Shown piece after piece: positions 16,229-25,235 of a DNA stretch of 35,033 bases. The DNA lies in the NCBI GenBank assembly GCA_014764605.1, contig JACXWG010000012.1, positions 1 to 35,033 of the forward strand. Reading direction: 5' to 3'. Below the pieces are notes generated by a model. That model saw only the letters and a list, made by a program, of their open reading frames with translations, was not told the origin of the DNA and made no database searches. The translations under genes and the position numbers were made by a program. This DNA comes from Quinella sp. 1Q5. Lineage in GTDB: Bacteria; Bacillota; Negativicutes; Selenomonadales; Selenomonadaceae. Positions within the stretch are counted from its first letter, which is position 1. Each line of letters starts with the position of its first letter.

Positions 16229-16256
16229 AAAAGAGCCCCGACCGAGGCTCTTTTTT
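16229..16256. terminator. Bidirectional intrinsic terminator after the PTS operon
   Basis: AAAAGAGCC pairs with GGCTCTTTT around an eight-base loop. The plus strand has six Ts after the stem and the minus strand has four. Biologically it ends the PTS transcript, which arrives from the right, 22 bp after the IID gene. Confidence 0.75.
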
Positions 16257-16278
16257 AAAGGTAATAAAGTTTTATTGA

Positions 16279-17106
16279 TTACGCGAAGAGTCCGATAGCA
16301 TATCCGACAATGCCGATTACGAACAAGCCAATGATGATGAATAGCGGATTCATGCCGCGTTTTAACAGCCACATGCAAGCGAACGTCATGAGCAACGCGA
16401 CGATGCCAGGCATTAAGCTATCAAGAATTGTTTGGAGAGTGGTAACGACATGATCGCCCATAGCGTTATCGTATTCGGAGATGACAAGCGGCATGTTGAC
16501 GGTCGTCCACTTCGCGACGAGTGCGCCCATAACTAACAAGCCGAGAACAGATGCGCCTTCCGTTAGGAACTTCATCTCTGCGCCGCCGATATTCTCGACT
16601 AGCTCAGTACCCTTTTCGTAGCCGTACTTGACGCCGTACCAGTGAGTAGCCAGACGAATTGCATTGAACGCCACGAAGAAAATTATTGGACCGAGAATTG
16701 AACCGGTAAGCGCGATACCTGCACCCAGAGCCGCCAAGACCGGACGAATCGTGCCCCAGAATATTGGATCGCCGACGCCCGCCAAAGGACCGATTAAACC
16801 GACTTTGACACCGGAGAGCGTCGCCGGGGAAATGTCAGCACCGTTAGCGCGTTTCTCTTCCATTGCGCCGATTATGCCCATAATCGCCGCAGCCACAAAC
16901 GGTTGAGTGTTGAAGAATTCCAAGTGACGTTTAAGAGCCGCTTTAAGTTCTTCCTTGCTATCGCCGTAGACGCGCTTTAAAATCGGCATCATCGAGACGC
17001 AGAATCCCATTGACTGCATACGCTCAAAGTTGAAGGAGCCAAGCAGGAAATTAGAGCGGACGAACGTCCAGAATAAATCGTTCTTTGTAACTTTCTTATC
17101 TGCCAT
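16279..17106 (-). CDS. PTS mannose/fructose/sorbose family, IID component
   Basis: This 275-aa membrane subunit starts at ATG 17106 after AAGGAG. It matches the EIID family: LFWTFVRSNFLLGSFNFERMQSMGFCVSMMPILKRVYG at the N-terminus, GLIGPLAGVGDPIFWGTIRPVLAALGAGIA in the middle, and hydrophobic C-terminal segments ending GLFVIGIVGYAIGLFA. EIID together with EIIC forms the sugar-translocating channel in the inner membrane, taking up a hexose while it is phosphorylated by IIB. It is the last gene of a IIA-IIB-IIC-IID operon and is followed by an intrinsic terminator. Substrate specificity cannot be read from the sequence. Confidence 0.93.
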   Translation of the reverse strand: MADKKVTKNDLFWTFVRSNFLLGSFNFERMQSMGFCVSMMPILKRVYGDSKEELKAALKRHLEFFNTQPFVAAAIMGIIGAMEEKRANGADISPATLSGVKVGLIGPLAGVGDPIFWGTIRPVLAALGAGIALTGSILGPIIFFVAFNAIRLATHWYGVKYGYEKGTELVENIGGAEMKFLTEGASVLGLLVMGALVAKWTTVNMPLVISEYDNAMGDHVVTTLQTILDSLMPGIVALLMTFACMWLLKRGMNPLFIIIGLFVIGIVGYAIGLFA

Positions 17107-17124
17107 GAAAACTCAGCTCCTTTC

Positions 17125-17934
17125 CTACATCAAATCGGAATCGTCAATATCGTCGCCCTCAATCGCAGAGCCGCCGCCAGTCTTTGCCGCTTCCTCAATG
17201 GCAATATCTTTCTTCAAGCCTTGGATATGGAAGTAAGCGCAGATAGCACCGATTGCACCGAAGCCGATAAGGTTAACGTCCGTGAAGACCGCGATAAGGA
17301 AACCAAGGAAGAAGTACACCATAAGCTTTTGGGCGTTCATGAGGTTGATAACCATTGCATAACCGACGACGACGATAAAGCCGCCGGCGACTTGCAAGCC
17401 GCGAGTGATGACTTCAGGAATCGAGTTGAGCGCGTTGTTTACTACGTCCGTACCCGCAACCAAGGCGATTGCTACGGTCGGAATGGCGACGCGCAGAGCT
17501 TGCAGAAGTAAGCCTGCCACGTGGCACATCTCGATACCGCGCATGTTAGCATCCTCGGCGTATTTGTCCGCTAAATGTTGGAAGAAAACCGTAATCGTGC
17601 GGACGAAAATCGTTAAGACTTGACCGGCAGCCGCAAGCGGAACCGCAAGCGCAATGCCCGCGCCGATTGATTGATGACCGACGATAACAAGAACCGTCGA
17701 GACTGTGGAAGCAAGAGCCGCGTCCGGAGCCATTGCCGCGCCGACGTTCATCCAGCCTAGTGCCATCATCTCAAGCGTACCGCCTAAGATTATTCCCGTG
17801 GTCGGGTCGCCCAGGACTATACCAGTTAGCGTGCAGGCGACAACCGGTCTATGGAATTGTGCCTCATCGAGAACCGACGCCATGCCCGCTATCGACGCTA
17901 CGATAAATAAAAGTATCAGTTCTAAACCTGACAT
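17125..17934 (-). CDS. PTS mannose/fructose/sorbose family, IIC component
   Basis: I place the start at ATG 17934, eight bases after AAAGGAG; an in-frame GTG nine bases upstream overlaps the ribosome site. The 269-aa protein is highly hydrophobic with about seven helices. EIIC hallmarks are present: DEAQFHRPVVACTLTGIVLGD near the N-terminus, IILGGTLEMMALGWMNVGAAMAPD, and ADKYAEDANMRGIEMCHV. A cytoplasmic, Asp/Glu-rich tail with a Gly/Ser linker ends the protein. It pairs with IID to make the permease. The gap to IID is only 18 bp, so the two are co-translated. Confidence 0.93.
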   Translation of the reverse strand: MSGLELILLFIVASIAGMASVLDEAQFHRPVVACTLTGIVLGDPTTGIILGGTLEMMALGWMNVGAAMAPDAALASTVSTVLVIVGHQSIGAGIALAVPLAAAGQVLTIFVRTITVFFQHLADKYAEDANMRGIEMCHVAGLLLQALRVAIPTVAIALVAGTDVVNNALNSIPEVITRGLQVAGGFIVVVGYAMVINLMNAQKLMVYFFLGFLIAVFTDVNLIGFGAIGAICAYFHIQGLKKDIAIEEAAKTGGGSAIEGDDIDDSDLM

Positions 17935-18001
17935 GCAAAACACTCCTTTTGGGGAGAAGGATTAAGGGCAAGGGCAACTGCTTAACCCCTGCCCCAATTT
18001 T

Positions 18002-18493
18002 TTACACGAGACCTTTTGCCTTGAGAGCGTCCATAGCGTCAACTTTGGGGTCATTGACGAGCTTGCGCATTTCGACTTCGATACCCATGCTGACGAGTTC
18101 TTTAATCGCTTCGACGTCTTCAGCGTTGACCGAGACCGCTTGAGAAATCAGCGTATCGCCGTCTTTGAAGCATTTGCCGCCGAGGTTGACCGACTTAAAC
18201 GGGATGCCGCCCTTAACCGCACGCAGAACATCTTTCGGATTGGTGAACAGGAACAACGTCTTGAAAGAGTCGTACTTCGGGTTCTTATAAGCCTCGATAG
18301 CTTTGGCAACGGGGATAACGTAACCTTTGAGTCCGGGCGGAACGACTTGCAATAAAAGTTTCTTGCGGAGTTCGTCCTTAGCAACCTCATCGCTGACGCA
18401 CATAATGCGATTGCAACCCGTAACCTTCGACCAGACCGTTGCAACTTGACCATGAATCAAGCGGTCGTCGATTCTGCAAAAAGCTATTTCCAT
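18002..18493 (-). CDS. PTS mannose/fructose/sorbose family, IIB component
   Basis: The 163-aa cytoplasmic protein starts at ATG 18493 after AGGAGG. The phospho-carrier motif is FCRIDDRLIHGQV, with His14 as the phosphorylated residue, typical of mannose-family IIB, which uses His where most other PTS families use Cys. Further family segments are CNRIMCVSDEVAKDELRK and VNLGGKCFKDGD. It receives phosphate from IIA and passes it to the incoming sugar at the IIC/IID channel. Here IIA and IIB are separate proteins, unlike E. coli ManX, where they are fused. Confidence 0.94.
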   Translation of the reverse strand: MEIAFCRIDDRLIHGQVATVWSKVTGCNRIMCVSDEVAKDELRKKLLLQVVPPGLKGYVIPVAKAIEAYKNPKYDSFKTLFLFTNPKDVLRAVKGGIPFKSVNLGGKCFKDGDTLISQAVSVNAEDVEAIKELVSMGIEVEMRKLVNDPKVDAMDALKAKGLV

Positions 18494-18515
18494 GACAAAA
18501 ACCTCCTAAAAAAAA

Positions 18516-18950
18516 TTAAAGTTCTTCTTCGTCTGATTCGACGTTCAAACTTTCGTAAGAAGAGATAAGAGCTCCATCCTTAACTGCGGCAAGTGCCTGT
18601 TGCATAATATCAGCGATGGTTGCCGAGCCGTCGTCAGAGTCTTGCAACGCGGACATTGCAATCAGAGCGGGCAAATTCACTCCCGCGACAATGCCATAAT
18701 TTTCATTTGTGGCAACGAGTCTGCAAGCCGCGTTGTAGGGACTGCCACCCAGCAAATCGTTAAAGAACAAAATTTTTTCGGTGCCGAGTTCAGCAATCGC
18801 CTTTTCGTACTTGGCAACAACGTCGTCGGGACCTTCGCCCGGCATAAGCGTGACTGCCTTAAGCTTATCGCGTTTTCCAAAAATCATCTCGCACGATTGC
18901 ACAATGCCAGGCGCAAATTGACCATGAGTGCCTACGATTATTCCAAACAT
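18516..18950 (-). CDS. PTS mannose/fructose/sorbose family, IIA component
   Basis: Start ATG 18950 (FGIIVGTHG follows) has AAAGGAG upstream; a longer frame to 18983 lacks such a site. The 144-aa protein carries the EIIA-Man motif with His9 in VGTHGQFAPG, the residue phosphorylated by HPr. Also typical are FFNDLLGGSPYNAACRLV and the GVNLPALIAMSAL stretch. It is the first gene of the PTS operon, so its upstream region (18951-19026) should carry the promoter. The C-terminus ends in an acidic tail (ESDEEEL). Confidence 0.93.
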   Translation of the reverse strand: MFGIIVGTHGQFAPGIVQSCEMIFGKRDKLKAVTLMPGEGPDDVVAKYEKAIAELGTEKILFFNDLLGGSPYNAACRLVATNENYGIVAGVNLPALIAMSALQDSDDGSATIADIMQQALAAVKDGALISSYESLNVESDEEEL

Positions 18951-18990
18951 CTCAGTCTCTCCTTTTCTTAAAGATTTTCCCATCTTTAAA

Positions 18991-19026
18991 ATTTTAACTA
19001 AATGGTAAGCTTAAATCAGCTGATTT
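18991..19026 (-). promoter_or_regulatory. PTS operon promoter region with 14-bp palindrome
   Basis: AAATCAGCTGATTT (19013-19026) is a perfect 14-bp palindrome. On the minus strand a weak promoter fits it: CTGATT (19014-19019) as -35, a 17-base spacer and TAAAAT (18991-18996) as -10, about 40 bp before the IIA start. A palindrome over the -35 element is a plausible operator. The regulator is unknown. Confidence 0.35.
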
Positions 19027-19799
19027 TTGTCACGGGATTTTGAATTAGTTTATGACATTTGTAATAATTTTTTCGATAGACGGCTACGGAACGGCAAAGC
19101 GTCCGAGCGTCGGCGGCTACTGGGCTTTGCCTACGATATTTACATATCTAAGGATTAGTGTTGCGAACGTCCATTGAACACGTCGGCAAAAGTAATGGTC
19201 GGAAGAGTAGCGTTATAGGAATGAGTTGCTTTTTGATTTGAGCCATTTAAGAAGCTTATCGATAGATTCGTCGAAGGATAAGCCTTTATAGTTTGTGTCT
19301 ACAAGAGCGTTAAAAAACAATGTATAAGTCAGCAAATGTTATTCATGCGTTGATAACTGTCTTTGTCCATAATTGCTCTGTAGTAGCGCATTTTTTCCAA
19401 AAATAATCGTCAGGGAAAGAGCATATGCCAAACGCGGAGAATGTATTTTTCATACACATCAGCTACCCAAATGGGCGAAAAATGACCCGAAAAATTTTTC
19501 CAAGTCGCAGATAGATACGAAGGAATTGGCACGTTGAAATTGAATTTGCCTTGCCTAATGAGCTAAAGACGTTGGAGCAATATCTGCAGATTATTGACTC
19601 TTTCATTGCAAAACATTTGTAATGAAGAAATCAATAGAAGAAATAGAACTAATCTTGAAAGGAAAAGGATTGGAAGCTGAGGTCAGAATTTGATAAGGAC
19701 GAATTACTTGATAAAAAAATTATCCGTGAGTTATAAATCTTTCGAGATAACAATAGCCCAATGTGTTATAGTAAGCTAAACAACACAGAGGTTAGCAAC
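19027..19799. other. Decayed intergenic stretch, no intact gene
   Basis: I find no intact gene here. Short scraps look like former coding DNA: a minus-strand run reading LVDTNYKGLSFDESIDKLL (around 19230-19310); a plus-strand run LPNELKTLEQYLQIIDSF ending in TAA-TGA near 19620; and a 23-codon piece starting MKKSIEEIELILKG right after it. None has both a start signal and a useful length, and I cannot name the families. The stretch is best read as gene ruins between the PTS operon and the accessory region. Confidence 0.5.
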
Positions 19800-20975
19800 A
19801 TGGAAAGAGAAAAAATTATCCGAAAGTTGAACACGCAAATAAATTCCGGCGGGCACATAATCGGAGCGGCAATCGGCTCCGGATTGACGACCAAGCTTGC
19901 CGCTCTAGGTGGCGCAGACATTTTACTTGCGTTGAGCGCGGGCAAATATCGAATAATGGGTCGCAGTTCGTTTAGCAGTTATTTTTGCTAAGGTAACAAT
20001 AATTCGCAAGTCATGGAGCTGGGCAAACGCGAAATTTTTCCGATTGTCCGAGAGGTGCCGTTGTTATTCGGTTTAATGGCAACTGACCCTACAATTGACC
20101 TTTACAATTACTTGCAAGAAATTCGAGCGGTAGGATTTTCGGGTGTCGTAAACTTTCCGACGGTCACTCTGATTGATGGGAAGTTTCGCGAAGCACTCGA
20201 AGAGGAAGGCACAACTTTTGACCGCGAAGTTGCCGCGATTAAATTGGCGAATCATTTTGAGCTGTTGACTATGGCATTTGTCACGAATGAAAAAGAAACG
20301 CGCCAAATGCTTGCGGCAGGTGCTGACGTTATCTGTATGCATCTGGGCTTGACGTGCGGCGGCTTTCTCGGTGCGAAAAAATATATTTCAATCGACGACG
20401 CTCAAAAGTCCTCAAAAATAATTTTCAACCTGTGCAAGAAAATTAAGCCCGAAGCTCTGCGCATGATTTATGCCGGTCCTGCAAATACGCTTGCCGACAT
20501 GAAATATCTTTTCCACAAAACTGACTGTCAAGGCTATATTGGTGGCTCGACTTTCGACCGAATCCCGATAGAACGCGGCGTTTTTGACACGGTTAAACTT
20601 TTCAAGCGCGGCTCTGATGACGCGGCGCAAGTTGTCAGCTCGTCGGGAAAAATTTCAGTCGACTTCTTACTTGATTTCGTTGCTCAACATTATCGCGAGA
20701 AAATCAGTTTTGCCAAGCTAGCTGACGGCGCGAACATTTCAAGAACATATTTGAGCCAGCGATTTAAGAAAGAAATCGGAGTGGCGTTCAGCGATTACCT
20801 TTTGAGTTTTCGTCTCAACAAGGCCAAAGAAATTTTGTTGCGTGAAAAAAATATTCCGTGCAAAGAAGTAGCGTTGCGTGTTGGCTACACGGACTACGCG
20901 CAGTTTACCAAGATGTTCAAAAAATTTATTGGTGACTCTCCCAACGATTACCGGAAAAAGTTTGCTTGTGTCTAA
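19800..20975 (+). pseudogene. TIM-barrel signalling domain fused to AraC-type DNA-binding domain, broken by one stop codon
   Basis: The ATG at 19800 follows AGAGG. One frame runs to 20975 but is split by TAA at 19989-19991 within SSYFC*GNNNSQVMELG; family members usually have Tyr there, so one base change explains it. The first ~280 residues match the PEP-hydrolase-like TIM-barrel signal-transduction family: HIIGAAIGSGLTTKLAALGGADILLALSAGKYR, IVREVPLLFGLMATDP, GADVICMHLGLTCGG and GYIGGSTFDRIPIE. The last ~105 are an AraC module (LADGANISRTYLSQRFKKEI, VALRVGYTDYAQFTKMFKKF, DSPNDYRKKF). It would be a regulator sensing a small metabolite. Without readthrough, only a 320-aa fragment from ATG 20013 (poor ribosome site) could be made. 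Confidence 0.75.
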
Positions 20976-21267
20976 GTCTGAAAACGAATTTAAGCACAAG
21001 CATTTTTTTGCGCAATTCAAATCCTAAATTATCGCCAACATAGGAATCGAATCGGAGTACGCGACTGCCAAGCCCGAAAACAAATTGAATGCACCTGAAC
21101 CGCCCGTCGCGAAACACACGCCAAATTTTTTACTGAACATTGAACGAAGCGGCTTGCTCGTTTTGAATTATAATCGTCTCGATTTTGTCGAATTGATTGA
21201 GCGCGAAGAGCATTGAGGCATTGACTTGTCCCGACTCGCCCGGAACTTTGTTTTCAAAAGAAATTTT
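20976..21267. other. Degenerate DNA, no supported gene
   Basis: Only short open frames on both strands, none with a ribosome site and recognisable product. A minus-strand run ending LNQFDKIETIIIQNEQAASF (about 21120-21240) resembles the end of a real protein but cannot be named. AT-rich tracts fill the rest. Confidence 0.4.
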
Positions 21268-21467
21268 TTACAACCCACGTTCCTTGAGAACTTTAACGAG
21301 TAAATCACCGTAAGCAATAGAGGACTCAACCGAAGTTCCCGTGATGAACGGGTGGTCGTAGTAAACTTGCGGGTCTTCGCGGCATACGTTAATGCGAGCA
21401 ATGCAAGCACCGTTCGACCCTACAGCATCGCGAACCAAATCTTCAACCGGCCACGGGAATCCGGGCG
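21268..21467 (-). pseudogene. C-terminal remnant of an unidentified enzyme
   Basis: About 66 codons read TPGFPWPVEDLVRDAVGSNG, then ...YYDHPFITGTSVESSIAYGD... to a proper stop. The conserved look (NVCREDPQVYYDHPF) says real protein, but I do not recognise the family. There is no start region: the frame begins where the phosphatase remnant at 21468-21809 ends, so two unrelated fragments are joined here. This suggests deletion or rearrangement. Confidence 0.4.
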
Positions 21468-21809
21468 TCACAACGTCAGTACCAAACGCTTCTCGCCGTA
21501 TTGCTCGCGATTTTTATTCATCGCCTCCGTTACGCCGTCCGTGTACAATTAAATAATGTCGCCGTGATTCATTTGTGTTTCCTGCTGAACAAAGTCCATT
21601 TCGTCCATCAAGCCCAGAACGCAATTTTGCTCCACGTCCAGCCAACTGAATTTCTTTTCGGCGTCGCGATAATGCAGGGGCGGATTGTGCCCGCCGTTTA
21701 CGTAAATCAGTTTGCCGTTCTTTAGGTCGAGCACTGCAACGAATACCGTTATAAAAACTTTTAGGTTCAGGAAGTTGTCTACGGAGCTTCTAAGATTCTT
21801 ATTGGGCAT
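21468..21809 (-). pseudogene. SpoIIE/PP2C-type serine phosphatase remnant
   Basis: The minus strand reads FITVFVAVLDLKNGKLIYVN, then GGHNPPLHYRD, NCVLGLMDEM, HGDII, a TAA stop (21549-21551), and LYTDGVTEAMNKNREQYGEKRL. These are the standard C-terminal motifs of SpoIIE/RsbU-type PP2C phosphatases (GGHnPpl, D-x-L-x-LYTDG-TEa). The stop replaces a residue just before LYTDG, both ends are missing, and the sequence is joined to unrelated coding DNA. In life such proteins control anti-sigma-factor antagonists or couple to sensor domains; here it is certainly dead. Confidence 0.75.
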
Positions 21810-21882
21810 ATTTAGTATTGGGAGTGAATGAGCTAAATTTTTGATGACGACTTTGCTTTGACGTATGGGAAAATTTTTTTTG

Positions 21883-21910
21883 TTGCCATGGTAGCTTTTT
21901 GTGGTAAAAT
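21883..21910 (+). promoter_or_regulatory. Promoter of the RNA-polymerase-like gene
   Basis: TTGCCA (-35), a 16-base spacer and TAAAAT (-10), with TGG directly before the -10 giving an extended -10 (TGnTAAAAT). Transcription would start near 21917, leaving a leader of about 37 bases before ATG 21954. Confidence 0.7.
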
Positions 21911-21953
21911 CTCGTCAAGTTTGTGCGCTCGATATATGAAAGGATGTCGTTTG

Positions 21954-24900
21954 ATGAATTCAATTACTTTGAGTCTCGTTACGCTCGACGCAGCAAAAAT
22001 TCTTCAGAACTTGAGCAAAAAGTCTTTAATTCAGCAAAACGGAAATTACAAGATGGATTTTCGTTATAGTCTCTTCGATAAAAATTCTTTTGCTCGCGAC
22101 ATAATTTTGTCGGAAGATTATTTTGCTGACAATGCACTTTTTTTTCAGCTTCGGAAGGTTTTGCCTGAAGGTTTGGATTTAGCTGAGGGAATACGTTCAT
22201 CCATTGTCTTTGTTGACTTCAAGGAAGTTTTCAAGAAGGACTTGTCCATAGGAAATTTGGTTGGCACGACTCCGTCAGAGGCTGACCTGCTGTCGGACGA
22301 CGGTTTGGTTTACAGATTAAAGCAACTTTTTGAGGACGGGTTGTGGTTGAACTTCGACGGAAGAGCTTACAAACGTTTTGTGCCTTTCGACAAAAGTAGT
22401 TCAATGGCGCGCAATTGTCAAATTACGTTTATCGATTCGGGAATCAAGGACGTGCTCGATAGGCGACTAATGCTTGACATGAACTTTTTCGGAAAACTTC
22501 TCGCGCTTAGCAAGTTTTACGCTTATCGCGGGTTGTACTTGAGTAATGCCTTTCGCATTGACCTTGACCCGCAGAAAAATTTTTCGTTAAACGAGGAGTC
22601 CGTCGTTGTTCTGCATGATGATGTTGAAGCTTTGAATCAGAATGTGTTCACTGCCTTCAAGCGCGACGACTTGTGGGAATACAAAACTTGCGACAAGACT
22701 TTGAAGCTTAAGCTTTTTGACGGAGAAGGTCTGATTGCTCCAGACTTCGCAAAGTATCTCAGCGATGTCCTTCAAGTGACGTATCATCTCAGTGCGCCTT
22801 CGCATTCTTTCCAAATCAGAATGCCTTTCATCAAGGGCGTCCTTCATGATGTGGACTTCGACAAATTTTTTTTGGAACAACTGCCTCAGCCGTGCGACGC
22901 ATTGCTAATCAAGGATATCTTTGGTGTGACTCGTGATCTGCGCAAGGCGAAAATCATTTTGACCAAAAGCATGTTCAAGTGTGCTGATTGGATGATGGAT
23001 TTAAACTCGCTCGGAGCTGACCCAATGAAATATTTCTTTGAGAAGTTCGCCGAATACGACCACGCAATTTACGTCACCAACACGGAGGCACGCTTGTCAA
23101 ATCCTGGTCGCGTCAAGTTGAATTATCAGTTTTTGAGCACGCTCGCTTTAACGCCCGAAGACTTCGATGCGCTAGTCGATGAGCAAAGGAAGAGAGTCGA
23201 TTCTTTCGGCAAAGATTTTGTCTCGGCTTTTAATACCTCGAATACCGAACAAAATTCTGAAGATGATTTCGTCGGTGATAATAACCTGAAGGTTATCTCT
23301 TCGTCTTCGCGGACGACCTGCTTGAATGCCGTCAGTAAAAATTCTGCCTTTCTCCGTGACCCGAAGGTTAAAAGCATTTGTAGCGACCTGATAAAGAATT
23401 ATGAGTGTGATTTTGGTTTGGGACGCCTTGAGGTCGTCGGTGAGCAACGTTTTCTCTCGTGCGATTTGCTTTTTCTGCTGATTCGCATCCTTGAGAAGGT
23501 GGAAAATATTTCACTTGACGACGCGCAGAAAAATTCTTTAAGAAAACAATGCCTCTACCCAAATCGATTTTTCATGGCCGAAAATAAAATTTCTCTCAAG
23601 CCCGACAAGCAATATGCCTTTCTGCGCAATCCTCATCTCTCGCGCAACGAACAGGTGCTTCTACGCTCTTATCTTAATCGCAACTCTTTGCACGAAAAAT
23701 ATTTCTCGCAGTTGCGTGGCGTGGTCATGATATCGGCGCGTTCGACTGTTGCGATGAGTTTGGGCGGCGCAGACTTCGATGGCGACCTCGTGAAAATTGT
23801 TGCTGACCCCCGCATTGTCGAAGCCGTCAAGCGGGGCAATTCCGATTCTGCCCTGCCACCCATTGAAATTCCTTCCGCCAAATCAAAGTGTCTTCCGCTT
23901 GGTTATTCCATTCCGTTGTCGATCATTGTCGACACGTTCTCCAACCGTGTCGGCGAGATTTCAAACTGGGCGGTCAAATTGGCAAGCAGAGAATATTCTC
24001 CGTCGTCCGCGAAGGATTACAAGGACGCTTGCGCCAAGTGCACTATCGTCGTCGGGTTGGAAATCGACGCTGCCAAAAGTGGTATCCATCCCAAAGAGAA
24101 TATTGACGCTCTCCAAAAACTCGCAAGGAACAGCGGCACAAGTTTCTTCCTTGACATGAAGAAAGTCATCGGCAAAATCCTGCGGGGAAATTATTCGCCC
24201 GTCGTCGTTCAGCGCGACGAGACTCTAACATTGTATTTCTCGGTCAAATCCAAGGAGGTCGGGCTTTCCACTCGCGTGATGCTGTCCGAGGAGACCGACG
24301 CTTCTATCCTTGAACGTTTGCCCGTGAAATATCTTCAGCTTATTCTTAAGCACGATTCCTCTATCACGAAGTTGACGACCGACGCGCCTTCTTTATTCTT
24401 TACCTTTGAAAATAATCCTGATTGGCGCAAGACTCTCAACGAGGAAAAGCGAGCTGAGCTTTTTAAGTTGGTCAAAGCTTATCTGCATATCTTGAGTTTG
24501 GATCGCAGAACCCGCTTTATAAAAAATGCCACGAAGGAAAAATCCTTCCACGGGCATATCCTCAATCTTCTCGACCTGCAATATGACGACCGTTATCAAA
24601 AATTGTCATGCGGCGTTGAAGTTGCCGAGGCTTTGAATCAGCTTTATGCCGAGCTTTTACTTTACATCGAAACTTCCGCCGACGTGAAAGTAGCGTTGAA
24701 TTCTCTCAAGGCTGAAAGGTGGCACCTTGTCGTTAAGCAAGACCGCCCTCGTGTCGCCGCCAAAATTCTCGGATTGGATTCGTCTGCTGGGGAAAATCTT
24801 CCCGATGTATTTGAGTTGCTTTACAACTTCCGATGCAACGGTTTCATGCTTTTTTACTACGCCTTGAAAGAATTGCAAGCACGGCTTTTCGATGAGACCG

Positions 24901-25205
24901 AAGTTCTCAACGAACTGGATAAAGTGAACGATGAAGACGGTTTCAAAGAAAGTTCCTGCTATAAAAAATTATATGAGACTTATTTGACGAGTGTCGCGGA
25001 GAAAAAAAGCAAGGCGATTTGGAACGCGCAACTGGTCAAAATTTGTCGGCAAAGTCTGCGCGAAATTTTTGGCGACGACTTGCATGAGGCTCTGAAACAT
25101 TATTGGTCGAACCGCAGCAAGGATTCGATGCATAATTTCCTCTGGAACGTGTTCACTGAGCAAGAAATCTCTTCTCAAGTTTATGTTCCGAAAACTCAAG
25201 GCTGA
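21954..25205 (+). CDS. Two-barrel RNA polymerase (eukaryotic RdRP / YonO-like), 1083 aa
   Basis: I start at ATG 21954 (MNSITLSLV), about ten bases after AAAGGA; upstream in-frame starts lack ribosome sites. The key evidence is in the second half. LRNPHLSRNEQ (Arg558-Asn-Pro) resembles the (K/R)NPxLHPGD motif of cellular RNA-dependent RNA polymerases. LRGVVMISARSTVAMSLGGA leads into the catalytic DFDGD (Asp607, 609, 611), the metal-binding DbDGD signature of the double-psi-barrel polymerases. VVGLEIDAAKSGIHP (Asp705, Lys708) matches the RdRP motif that normally reads D-x-x-K-x-G. Length also fits. The first ~500 residues are not recognised. It probably makes RNA from an RNA or DNA template; which one cannot be told. 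Followed by an unknown gene 30 bp on; codon use and neighbours suggest an accessory island. Confidence 0.82.
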   Translation: MNSITLSLVTLDAAKILQNLSKKSLIQQNGNYKMDFRYSLFDKNSFARDIILSEDYFADNALFFQLRKVLPEGLDLAEGIRSSIVFVDFKEVFKKDLSIGNLVGTTPSEADLLSDDGLVYRLKQLFEDGLWLNFDGRAYKRFVPFDKSSSMARNCQITFIDSGIKDVLDRRLMLDMNFFGKLLALSKFYAYRGLYLSNAFRIDLDPQKNFSLNEESVVVLHDDVEALNQNVFTAFKRDDLWEYKTCDKTLKLKLFDGEGLIAPDFAKYLSDVLQVTYHLSAPSHSFQIRMPFIKGVLHDVDFDKFFLEQLPQPCDALLIKDIFGVTRDLRKAKIILTKSMFKCADWMMDLNSLGADPMKYFFEKFAEYDHAIYVTNTEARLSNPGRVKLNYQFLSTLALTPEDFDALVDEQRKRVDSFGKDFVSAFNTSNTEQNSEDDFVGDNNLKVISSSSRTTCLNAVSKNSAFLRDPKVKSICSDLIKNYECDFGLGRLEVVGEQRFLSCDLLFLLIRILEKVENISLDDAQKNSLRKQCLYPNRFFMAENKISLKPDKQYAFLRNPHLSRNEQVLLRSYLNRNSLHEKYFSQLRGVVMISARSTVAMSLGGADFDGDLVKIVADPRIVEAVKRGNSDSALPPIEIPSAKSKCLPLGYSIPLSIIVDTFSNRVGEISNWAVKLASREYSPSSAKDYKDACAKCTIVVGLEIDAAKSGIHPKENIDALQKLARNSGTSFFLDMKKVIGKILRGNYSPVVVQRDETLTLYFSVKSKEVGLSTRVMLSEETDASILERLPVKYLQLILKHDSSITKLTTDAPSLFFTFENNPDWRKTLNEEKRAELFKLVKAYLHILSLDRRTRFIKNATKEKSFHGHILNLLDLQYDDRYQKLSCGVEVAEALNQLYAELLLYIETSADVKVALNSLKAERWHLVVKQDRPRVAAKILGLDSSAGENLPDVFELLYNFRCNGFMLFYYALKELQARLFDETEVLNELDKVNDEDGFKESSCYKKLYETYLTSVAEKKSKAIWNAQLVKICRQSLREIFGDDLHEALKHYWSNRSKDSMHNFLWNVFTEQEISSQVYVPKTQG

Positions 25206-25235
25206 CTCAAAAAAATTTCAAGGGAGGTTTCTTCT

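Noticed and set aside
20013-20975. Independent 320-aa AraC-type regulator starting at ATG 20013
   Set aside because: It is in the same frame as the upstream piece, begins inside the TIM-barrel domain, and has no good ribosome site; a nonsense mutation explains the break better.
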